NCBI GenBank assembly: GCA_026394505.1
Contig: JAPKYC010000183.1
Span: 1-35,465 of the forward strand
Reading direction: 5' to 3'
Source of the DNA: Methanothrix sp.
Lineage (GTDB): Archaea > Halobacteriota > Methanosarcinia > Methanotrichales > Methanotrichaceae
DNA length: 35,465 nucleotides
The position numbers and the translations under genes were made by a program. The number at the start of each line of letters is the position of its first letter. The stretch's first letter is position 1. Shown in pieces: positions 10,660 through 18,618 of this stretch. Below the pieces are notes generated by a model. That model was given only the letters and a program-made list of their open reading frames with translations. It made no database searches and was not told the origin of the DNA.

Positions 10660-11189
10660 TGCGTTCTGCGGAGTCTAAAAGCCTGGTTATTGATGCATCT
10701 GTTGCCACGTCTACCGGTGAGCGGGGCCGGAGGGGCGAACTCTGTCAGACCTTTTTGAGAATAATGATAGACAAGACCGTCCATCGCTTGGTAATGACGA
10801 AAGAGATAGGTGCTGAATGGGATATACACTCTCATCCTTTTGCTCGCCGCTGGCGAAGGAGCATGAATGCCAAGAGAAGAGTTGACCGGCCTGCAGTTGA
10901 TCATGATCTCATATTGGCTCAAAAGATTGAACGGGCAAATCCACCGGAAAAGGCTCTTGTTGCCATGGAAAAAGATCTGCGTCTCATCGAAGCGGCAAGA
11001 GCAACTGATGACCGTATCGTCTCTCTCGATGACACTGCCAGGAGATTTTTTTGTGCGGCTTCAAGTAGCGTTGGCGATCTCAGGGGGATTATGTGGGTAA
11101 ATCCAGTTAATGAGAACGAGACACCAATCCAATGGTTAAAAGAGGGCGCTCCGAGCGATGAGCAGCGGCTGATATGCCCATCCACATGA
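10659..11189 (+). CDS. PIN-like domain protein, translationally coupled to the upstream ATPase
   Basis: TGATG overlap with the upstream stop (10657-10661); PIN-type acidic residues: 'LVIDASVA', 'VMTKEIGAEW', 'ARATDDRIVSLDD'. Confidence 0.75.
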   Translation: MRSAESKSLVIDASVATSTGERGRRGELCQTFLRIMIDKTVHRLVMTKEIGAEWDIHSHPFARRWRRSMNAKRRVDRPAVDHDLILAQKIERANPPEKALVAMEKDLRLIEAARATDDRIVSLDDTARRFFCAASSSVGDLRGIMWVNPVNENETPIQWLKEGAPSDEQRLICPST

Positions 11190-11214
11190 TTTACGCCCTT
11201 CTGCCAGCCGAAAG

Positions 11215-12075
11215 CTAAACCAGAGGCTCCGGCTGCTTGCCCTCCGGCGCCAGCGGCAGGCCCGCCCGGTGCATGGCCAGGGGCCCGGAGAAGTGCAGCG
11301 CCCGGTTCAAAAGCAGGCGCTTGCCCTCATCAGTCAGGGCGAAGACGGGAATGGAGATGCCCATCTGCAGGCGGGCAATCTTTCCCACAACCTCCCGCAC
11401 CGCCTTTGAGGCGCAGGACCAGACCAGATCACAGCTCTGTGACAAGGCGGTGGCCTGCGCCTCGCTGATACCTGTGGTGTGGACTGCCAGCAAAAAAGGC
11501 CTTGTCCTTAGCTTTGCCCCCACCTCCCTGAGCGCAGCGGCATCGTGGGCATTGGTTCCTGCAACGGTTACGGCGATCTTCTGAAATCCCGCTGCCACTG
11601 CCCTTTCGTAGCCACGCATCTGATCGACTGTCGCCTGCCGGTCGAGCAGAAGGCAGCCCCTTTTCGCCAACCCCTCCTGGATCTCGGCAATGGGCTCGGT
11701 CTGGATCAGCCCGGTCATGTGCGCCCCCACTGCCTGCAGCACATCCGGCCTTGCCGCCACCACCGTGCCCGCGCCCTCGCATACGACCACGGCAGCGTCC
11801 ACCAGGCCTTCGCCCATGGCATCCATCAGGATCTCGGAGGCACCAAAACTTACGGGCTTTTCCTGAAGCTCTAAAACCCGCTGCGGGCCATACATGCCCG
11901 GCTCCTGCATGTGGCCTTGCAATACGCGCTCTACGCTCTCCCGGCTCTCCTTCTCGATGCTGTACAGATCCCGGCGCAGAGGGCAGCAGCTAATGAGAGG
12001 ATCGGTCAGCACCTCGATCTTGCCGTCTTTTACCCTGACCCTTGCTTTGGCCATCTCCAGCAGATGCTCGGACAT
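11215..12075 (-). CDS. Methanogenesis marker protein 8 (DUF2099)
   Basis: Full-length match to remembered family pattern ('CCPLRRDLY..', 'VVVCEGAGTVVA..PDVLQAVGAHMTGLI', 'VTVAGTNAHDA', 'AVHTTGI'); internal ATG start preferred over the longer ORF. Confidence 0.85.
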   Translation of the reverse strand: MSEHLLEMAKARVRVKDGKIEVLTDPLISCCPLRRDLYSIEKESRESVERVLQGHMQEPGMYGPQRVLELQEKPVSFGASEILMDAMGEGLVDAAVVVCEGAGTVVAARPDVLQAVGAHMTGLIQTEPIAEIQEGLAKRGCLLLDRQATVDQMRGYERAVAAGFQKIAVTVAGTNAHDAAALREVGAKLRTRPFLLAVHTTGISEAQATALSQSCDLVWSCASKAVREVVGKIARLQMGISIPVFALTDEGKRLLLNRALHFSGPLAMHRAGLPLAPEGKQPEPLV

Positions 12076-12079
12076 TTTA

Positions 12080-12238
12080 TTACCTGGCAATTTTGGTATT
12101 CGTCGATTTGCAGCGCGGGCAGGGCAGCTTGTAGCCAAAGCCCTTGAAGAGCAGACTGCAGTCCTGGCACCTGTAATTCTTGGCAAAGACATCTTCCGTG
12201 CTGCCCAGATCCACTCCACAGCCGCAGGTGGCACACAT
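12080..12238 (-). CDS. Small double zinc-ribbon protein, immediately upstream of marker protein 8
   Basis: MCATCGCGVDLGSTEDVFAKNYRCQDCSLLFKGFGYKLPCPRCKSTNTKIAR; several CxxC pairs; 4-nt gap to the next gene. Confidence 0.65.
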   Translation of the reverse strand: MCATCGCGVDLGSTEDVFAKNYRCQDCSLLFKGFGYKLPCPRCKSTNTKIAR

Positions 12239-12276
12239 AAAAAGGAAATGGCCTTTTGATCGTAAATATGTTATCC

Positions 12277-12365
12277 CGATGACGCCTGTACCGGCCAAGT
12301 ATGGCCTTGAGGCGAGTATCCTGGCTTTCTAATGTGCTCAGGGCGAGGGGGGAGATGAGAGCGCC
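12277..12365. repeat. Copy A of a diverged direct repeat
   Basis: 'CCGGCCAAGTAT......GAGGCGAGTATCC.TGGCTTTCTA.TGTGC.C.GGG' shared with 13415-13500. Confidence 0.75.
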
Positions 12366-12425
12366 TTCTTACGGGGACACGTCATGGCAAAAACATTTTA
12401 GTCAATAACTCCAATTACTGAATCC

Positions 12426-12761
12426 ATGCCACTACCCCGCGGCGCCAGGCCAAGGCTCGATCCTCCTGATCCACACCTTGCTGGTGCGGCATTCCTAGCG
12501 TGGCTTGCAAAGCAAGGCGGGGATGAAGAAATATCTGTATGCGAATATCAATGGGAATTGAGCAAGAAAAACCACCCAACACCAGAATTGGAAGGCATCA
12601 ATCTGTATGAATATGTGAATTCTCTTGGGCCTGAACTCATAGTTAGGAGACAAAGAATTATTGAATTGACGCCAAGAGGATCTAAATGGGCAACGAATTG
12701 GGCAATAGCATATAATGTTGTTCGAGGACACCATGGGGCAGATAATCCTCGGAGATATTGA
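12426..12761 (+). CDS. Hypothetical protein, possibly winged-helix-like
   Basis: 111-aa ORF; C-terminal 'LGPELIVRRQRIIELTPRG' resembles a wing; weak evidence. Confidence 0.45.
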   Translation: MPLPRGARPRLDPPDPHLAGAAFLAWLAKQGGDEEISVCEYQWELSKKNHPTPELEGINLYEYVNSLGPELIVRRQRIIELTPRGSKWATNWAIAYNVVRGHHGADNPRRY

Positions 12762-12768
12762 ACCAAAA

Positions 12769-12799
12769 TAATAATTTCGATTATTAATAAGGTTTATAT
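12769..12799 (+). promoter_or_regulatory. Palindrome TAATAAT-TTCG-ATTATTA followed by TATA-like TTTATAT upstream of the wHTH gene
   Basis: Perfect 7-bp arms at 12769-12775/12780-12786; TATA-like 12793-12799; ATG at 12852; RBS-like AAAGGGAGAT. Confidence 0.45.
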
Positions 12800-12851
12800 C
12801 TTACCTGCATCAAGAGCGTCTATAACAAACATAAAGGGAGATCGCTAAGAA

Positions 12852-13331
12852 ATGGCTGCCAGTGAAATATCTAAAGAAACAAGGCCACCCTATGATGGTT
12901 TGTTTGGGGATTCTAATCATATCCGAGTAATACGGCAAGTTATTGCAGATCCCTTCACTAAATATCGGCCCATCGATTTGGAAATGCTAACCAAAAACTG
13001 CGCGCCTACGGTTAGAGAATCTCTAAGAATTCTGTCTTCGCTTGGTTTATTGATAAAAGATGAAAGCGATCACCAGCATCCGGTATACAGGGTCAATACA
13101 GAATCAAAAAGGTATCTTGCATTAACTTTCCTAGCTTATGCGGTCCTCGATGATAGAAACGGTACGGATTGCATGGACGATGTCGTTGCAGACTACTACG
13201 ATTCCGAATTAAGGGAAAGATATGAGCCCTGCGAAGTTGGTGAGACGTATGAACATAACCAACCCGTTACGGGGGCTGAGATGACATATCAAAGTGTTAT
13301 CCGAAACGAGCATCTGGAAGAATCATATTGA
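12852..13331 (+). CDS. Winged-helix transcriptional regulator-like protein
   Basis: 'HIRVIRQVIADPFTKYRPIDLEMLTKNCAPTVRESLRILSSLGLLIKDESDHQHPVYRVN' looks like helix-turn-helix plus wing. Confidence 0.6.
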   Translation: MAASEISKETRPPYDGLFGDSNHIRVIRQVIADPFTKYRPIDLEMLTKNCAPTVRESLRILSSLGLLIKDESDHQHPVYRVNTESKRYLALTFLAYAVLDDRNGTDCMDDVVADYYDSELRERYEPCEVGETYEHNQPVTGAEMTYQSVIRNEHLEESY

Positions 13332-13414
13332 AGCCTGGGTTTGCCCATAAAGTATGGTTTCGAAAGTGGGACCCTTTCCTTCTCTCTTCTTCCACTCTCG
13401 CAGCCGCAGTGGTG

Positions 13415-13500
13415 GGATGCCTGTGCCGGCCAAGTATTCCCAGGAGGCGAGTATCCTTGGCTTTCTACTGTGCCCTGGGTAGGGGGCGAAGATGAGGCCG
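13415..13500. repeat. Copy B of the diverged direct repeat
   Basis: See 12277-12365. Confidence 0.75.
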
Positions 13501-13897
13501 CCCTGGGGCTTTGGAGAGAGAGGCCCTTTCTGGTTGCTCATCTGTGTTAGGGAGTATTTCGCCGCGCTATTTTAGAGTTTTCTGGAGATGGATGCTAACT
13601 TAAAGTTATCCATGCTGCCTTATACAAACTTCTCAAATCGGCCTAAATCCTACTCGGCCTAACTATCCGTTCACATAGTCTTGGTAAATTCAGGTTTACA
13701 ATCAGCCGATTGCGGTTTTTCGCTATCAGCGGAAGTAAAAAGATAATACACAATCCGCCGCGCGCCATCTGTATTTGCAGTATCGAAAGTATATTTATAA
13801 TATTCTGAATAGCGGTCGTGGTGGTCGAAAAAGGGGAGAATGGTTTGCGGGTTGTACATATTTCTGAGAGAATCGACTGATGATAAAATCTGAACAG

Positions 13898-14599
13898 CTA
13901 GGTGATTGTGTGGTCTCTTATCTCTAGCTCATCGAGGCTGAATGTTCCATTTAATGCCTTTGCAGTTATTGAATAGCTACCTGAAGGAAAGCCCGTAGTA
14001 TTGATGCTAAGGTTAAACCTGCCGTTCACGATTAACTTCTTAACTAGGGTCATTTTCAGATCAACCTTGGTAATGTTATTGGCCGCGTCACCGAAGATCT
14101 TGGCTTGGTAGATGCCAGGAGAAATAAGGTACGACTCTATCGTTGCTAAATCGTGATTGTTAGCCTCTGCTCTGGAACTGATCCATATCCTGGTATACTT
14201 ATTTTTCCATATGTTGCTTGTGTTTTCATAACTGCCTTGTTGCTTTTTCAAGCCTATATTTAGGTTCTTGACCCCCGCTACAGAAACCGTGAAATTGTTA
14301 GGCATGTTAGGTATGTAGATGCCTTCTGTATCATAAGCGTATCCAGAGAGTGTCCTTGTGATCGGTGGGAAAGATACATTAAGCGTAGATGAGATGGGCG
14401 GGATGTGGATATCAATGAGGTCATAGCTGTACCGGCCAGATATGACAGGTGCCGTAGAATGGATGGAGAAATTCAGGAGAAGTTCGCCTGACCCAGATCC
14501 TGAAATCTGCATCCTGTCATATGATGCAACTCCGATTCCTATGGATATGCAGAGTGAGAAAAGTAATATCAAAGTTGTTGAGTTTCGTCCTATCGTCAA
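13898..14599 (-). CDS. Secreted/surface hypothetical protein
   Basis: N-terminal signal sequence 'TLILLFSLCISIGIGVASY'; beta-rich, N-glycosylation-like NxS/T sites. Confidence 0.65.
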   Translation of the reverse strand: MTIGRNSTTLILLFSLCISIGIGVASYDRMQISGSGSGELLLNFSIHSTAPVISGRYSYDLIDIHIPPISSTLNVSFPPITRTLSGYAYDTEGIYIPNMPNNFTVSVAGVKNLNIGLKKQQGSYENTSNIWKNKYTRIWISSRAEANNHDLATIESYLISPGIYQAKIFGDAANNITKVDLKMTLVKKLIVNGRFNLSINTTGFPSGSYSITAKALNGTFSLDELEIRDHTIT

Positions 14600-14668
14600 G
14601 TCATCCTTCCATCCGCCATAGTATTGCCCTTTAGTATTGTGCTTGTTATTCGATTATTCTAACATAGT

Positions 14669-16192
14669 TTAGTCACCAAAATCTGTGTAATTGTAATGTG
14701 GTGTCGTATATGCATTTTTAATTGCATCTGCAAATTTCATTCCTTCCGTGCGGGAGCCCATATATAGAATAAGGTTTGTAAGATGATATGGTCCATTCGC
14801 TTTCTGTTCTACTATCTTTTTATCATTAAAGTCCAGGTGCATAGTATGATATCCACAATCGAAGGTTCTATAATCAACCGACCACGCAACGTTAGTATCA
14901 TTAGTATCATCTAAATCGCCCATTAGGCTATAATTTCCCGGAATTGATACATTAAGGCCTACATCAATCCTCAGAGATTCAAATAATCCGTCGCCGTTGG
15001 CATCAATTTTGTAGTCCTTGTACTGATTTGTGAGTGTGGCCAAAGGAGTGCGAATGTTCATGTTTTTATATTTTTTAAGTTTATATACATCTTCTGACAA
15101 GTCTAGCAGATTGCCAGCTTTATCATATAGCTCTAGATTTTTAATGTAATATGGTCCAGATGTATTCAAATCGAAAATATTGAGCAAAATCTTTTTCGAA
15201 CCTATATTCAAGTACGTTCCATTGCCGATAACTTTAGAGCTATTGTTGGCATCGTGGAGCAATCCTTTTACGTAGTAAATTCCTGGGACCTGTACATTGA
15301 TACCGATAACTGCTGTCACATAATCAACTAATCCATCTTTTTCAAGATCGTTTCCATAACTGGAAACGATTCCATTGAGTTTTGCCTTGCTTCGGTCTAT
15401 TTCATCAAGGGGATTTCTAAAACCAGTTGAATTGAAGAATACGCTGTAATTCTCCCCAACACCACTCAAATTTTTAGCAATAACTCGTGTACTCCAGTTA
15501 CCTTGGTCTGGGGTTTTTACGATATATAATTCAAAGGACTTGTTTTTATTATAATATACGGATAACGTTGATCGTGGTTCGATCTTCTTGCCGCTCGGCG
15601 AATAGACTTCTAATGTCAAAATATTTTCCGCCTTTTCCCAGGCCAGCAAAAATAAGGCAGCAGATATATTCTTTTCAATAGTTGTATTAAATATTAATAT
15701 AGAGGAACTATTTATATGGCCGTATGCATTCGGATACAATGGCGTTTTATTTGGAACTTTTTGTGATGAACTTTGAATTTTTAAAACGTCGTTTGTACTT
15801 TCATTCGGACAGAACGGGGCCCCATCAACCGTATAAACGTTGTTCTCTTGGGAGATATAAAACGAGTTAATAGTATCTTCGCTAAACGTGCATGAGCAAC
15901 CACCAGTAGCACCACACCAAACGCATGATGTGCAGACCACAACAGTTGTCTCCCATACTCCCCAGATTTCGCCCGTTTCATAAGCTGTTCGGAAAAAACC
16001 ACAAACTCCTGGAAGGATGGGGACAAATGTATCAAATAGCCAGCGGTTCCATTTATCAATCGTCTCATACCACTTAGTCGAAGTGGATTTACATCCTGAA
16101 CTACATTGTGCACACGAATTCGACATGCATAATGTGGTCAATAATGCTAATATTAAAAGAATGAATATACATTTTTTAGTATTCATTATCAT
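14669..16192 (-). CDS. Secreted Cys-rich protein with two related C-terminal repeat units
   Basis: Signal peptide; Cys-rich N-terminus; repeated 'D..KDGLVDYVTAVIGINVQVPGIYYVKGLLHD' / 'DANGDGLFESLRIDVGLNVSIPGNYSLMGDLDD'. Confidence 0.7.
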   Translation of the reverse strand: MIMNTKKCIFILLILALLTTLCMSNSCAQCSSGCKSTSTKWYETIDKWNRWLFDTFVPILPGVCGFFRTAYETGEIWGVWETTVVVCTSCVWCGATGGCSCTFSEDTINSFYISQENNVYTVDGAPFCPNESTNDVLKIQSSSQKVPNKTPLYPNAYGHINSSSILIFNTTIEKNISAALFLLAWEKAENILTLEVYSPSGKKIEPRSTLSVYYNKNKSFELYIVKTPDQGNWSTRVIAKNLSGVGENYSVFFNSTGFRNPLDEIDRSKAKLNGIVSSYGNDLEKDGLVDYVTAVIGINVQVPGIYYVKGLLHDANNSSKVIGNGTYLNIGSKKILLNIFDLNTSGPYYIKNLELYDKAGNLLDLSEDVYKLKKYKNMNIRTPLATLTNQYKDYKIDANGDGLFESLRIDVGLNVSIPGNYSLMGDLDDTNDTNVAWSVDYRTFDCGYHTMHLDFNDKKIVEQKANGPYHLTNLILYMGSRTEGMKFADAIKNAYTTPHYNYTDFGD

Positions 16193-17040
16193 CTCACGAA
16201 ATTATTTATAATAGATCTATGATTTATCACATGATTGTTAACATATACAGAACTAAAAAGAGTACATATGAAAATTATTAAGCATAATGTCGAGGGCTGC
16301 ATTTTACGAAAGCTCCTGAATATCATAACCTAGTCAGATTTGTTTGTGGATGTACATCTATTAATACCTATGGGTTACGCACACGAACATAGTCTGAGAT
16401 CGATATACATTGACGATAGCTAGATGGAATCTTCCAAAGATTACTGGTAAAGCTCGGCCAGGCTCACAATCCCACTGGTATGAATACCACTGGGTGGACA
16501 ATGGGTTGATCAATAACAACACATAGGATAAAGCAACCATCATCAACTAGCAAGTTACATGCACTTGAATATACTGCTAATTCAGGCCAGAATCGCAGCC
16601 CATGATAATTTTATAAATATGCTTTCGCCCTCGTAAATCCTAATGTTGGGCAATGGATTATAAGAGGGTTTTCTAAAATCACTGATAGCGAAAAACCGGC
16701 ATTGTGCAATTGTTGATAAATCGTTCCATAGTATGTCAGAATGGGTAGTTCGCCAGAAACAATTTAGGACTTGTTAAGTAGAGGTAAATAAGGAGGATGT
16801 ATCCTGCAAGTTACACGCACTAACGGATATAAGATCCGCCTCCTCAGGCTTCTCCCAGAAAGCGGCTTGCGGCAGCATTTTCGGGATAGATCCTGAGCCC
16901 CCGTCGGCCCATCATTGGCCGCCGCAGGAAATACCGGGGCGAGAAGAGCGAGGCAGCGACACACCCCCGGCCCGCAGGGCTGCAGCCTTGATCGGCCCAT
17001 ACGGCGGTGCATTGATCATCGGTTAAGGATGATGCAATTG

Positions 17041-17163
17041 CAGCAGAACAATCATCACAGGATAGTGCTTGAGGTCGGCGATCATGGCTTCGCGTCCTTT
17101 GCAGCTTCGCGCGAGATCCAGGGTATCACGCGAAGGCGCGAAATCCCGATGAGAGTAGGACAA
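17041..17163. repeat. GC-rich intergenic repeat of the 'SHAKTQRRKG/SRKGAKSR' phantom-ORF type
   Basis: Contains CTTCGCG...CGCGAAGGCGCGAAATC; + frame translation 'MASRPLQLRARSRVSREGAKSR'. Confidence 0.5.
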
Positions 17164-17307
17164 TTCTTGCCACATGTTTATTGATTTCCGTCTTAACCGA
17201 TGACGCATGGACGGCAGCAACTAGCGGGCGCTCTGGCCTCGCGGGGCAGAGAAACAGCAAAAATGACTAATGCATGATGGCAGATCCGTGCTAAAAGTAA
17301 TGGATTT

Positions 17308-18594
17308 TTAAACCTTCGGCTCCAGCCTTCTTCTCACCGATTCCGCATGCGCCAACAAGCCTTCCGCCTCGGCCAGAGCAGTAATAGTATCCTCCAAGCC
17401 CAGGAGCCCGTCATCGGTGATCATCTGCACACTGATCTTCTTGGTGAAGTGGTCCACATTCAATCCCGAAAAGACCCGGGCGTAGCCGGATGTGGGAAGC
17501 ACGTGATTGGTGCCGCTGGCATAGTCGCCTGCCGCTACCGGCGTGAACTTCCCCAAAAACACGCTGCCCGCATTGCGTACTGACCTCAGGACGTTCATGG
17601 GGTCATGGGTGATGATCTCCAAATGCTCAGGCGCAAAGGCATTGCAAAAGTCCAGAGCCTCGTCCATGTCGCCGGCCACGAGAACGGCGCTGTGCTCCAG
17701 GCTCTGCTCTACAATCTCGCTTCGCGCCGCGCCAGCGGCCTGAATCCTCAACTCCTCTGCAACGGCGCCTGCCAAAAGATCATCCAGAGCAACCAAGACG
17801 GAGATGGACTTGGGATCATGCTCCCCCTGGGCGATCATGTCTGCGGCGATCACTCCCGGATCGGCGGTCCGATCGGCCAGGATGAGAACCTCGCTCGGGC
17901 CCGCCGGAAAGTCGATCTCCACGCTGCCCCGCAGAAGCATCTTGGCCGCGGTGACGTAAACATTGCCCGGCCCCACGATCTTTTGCACCCGCTCTATGCT
18001 CTCCGTGCCTAGGCCCATAGCCGCGATGGCCTGGGCTCCGCCCAGCTTGTAAATCTCATCGGCTCCGGCCATATCGGCAGCCACAAGGGTGAGTGGAGTT
18101 ATGGAGCCGTCCAATTTAGGGGGAGTGCATACCGCTATCCTGGAAACACCGGCCACTTTGGCGGGAATAATATTCATCAAAGCCGAGCTGGGATAAGAGG
18201 CTCTCCCGCCCGGCACATAGGCGCCCACCGAGTCCAGGGGCACGACCTTCTGGCCCACAGAGACGCCAGGAGCAATCTCGGTCATCCACAATTCGCGCTC
18301 TTTTTGCAGGTTATGGAATTGGATGATGTTATCTGCCGCATCGGATAAGGCCTCCATGAGCCTCTCCTCCACCAGATCGTAAGCGGCATCGATCTCTTCT
18401 TCGCTAACCTGAAGGTCGTCGAGGCGTGCTCCTTCAAACTTCTCCGTGTACTTGAAGAGCGCCTCATCCCCCTAGCTTCCCACCTCCATGACAATCTCAT
18501 TAACCACGGAAAGCACGTCGGTTATGCCCACATCTCGGGAGAGAAGGATTTCCAGATCCTCATCATTCAACTGACTTAGCATCTTTGTAATCAT
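17308..18594 (-). CDS. hisD: Histidinol dehydrogenase, coding frame interrupted by an in-frame TAG at 18472-18474
   Basis: 'PGGRASYPSSALMNIIPAKVAGV', 'AGPSEVLILAD', 'GTNHVLPTSGYARVFSGL'; upstream part reads MITKMLSQLNDEDLEILLSRDVGITDVLSVVNEIVMEVGS*GDEALFKYTEKFEG with GGAGG RBS before ATG at 18594. Confidence 0.9.
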
Positions 18595-18618
18595 CGTAGT
18601 AGCCTCCAATATTCATAT

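Noticed and set aside
16764-17012. 82-aa minus-strand ORF
   Set aside because: Low-complexity Arg/Pro/Cys composition, no similarity recognised
17023-17220. 65-aa minus-strand ORF
   Set aside because: Falls entirely in the SHAKTQRRKG-type repeat; phantom ORF
18472-18474. Pyrrolysine codon in hisD as a firm call
   Set aside because: TAG serves as a normal terminator for several genes in the window, no Pyl genes are visible, and HisD is not a known Pyl protein; kept only as a hypothesis
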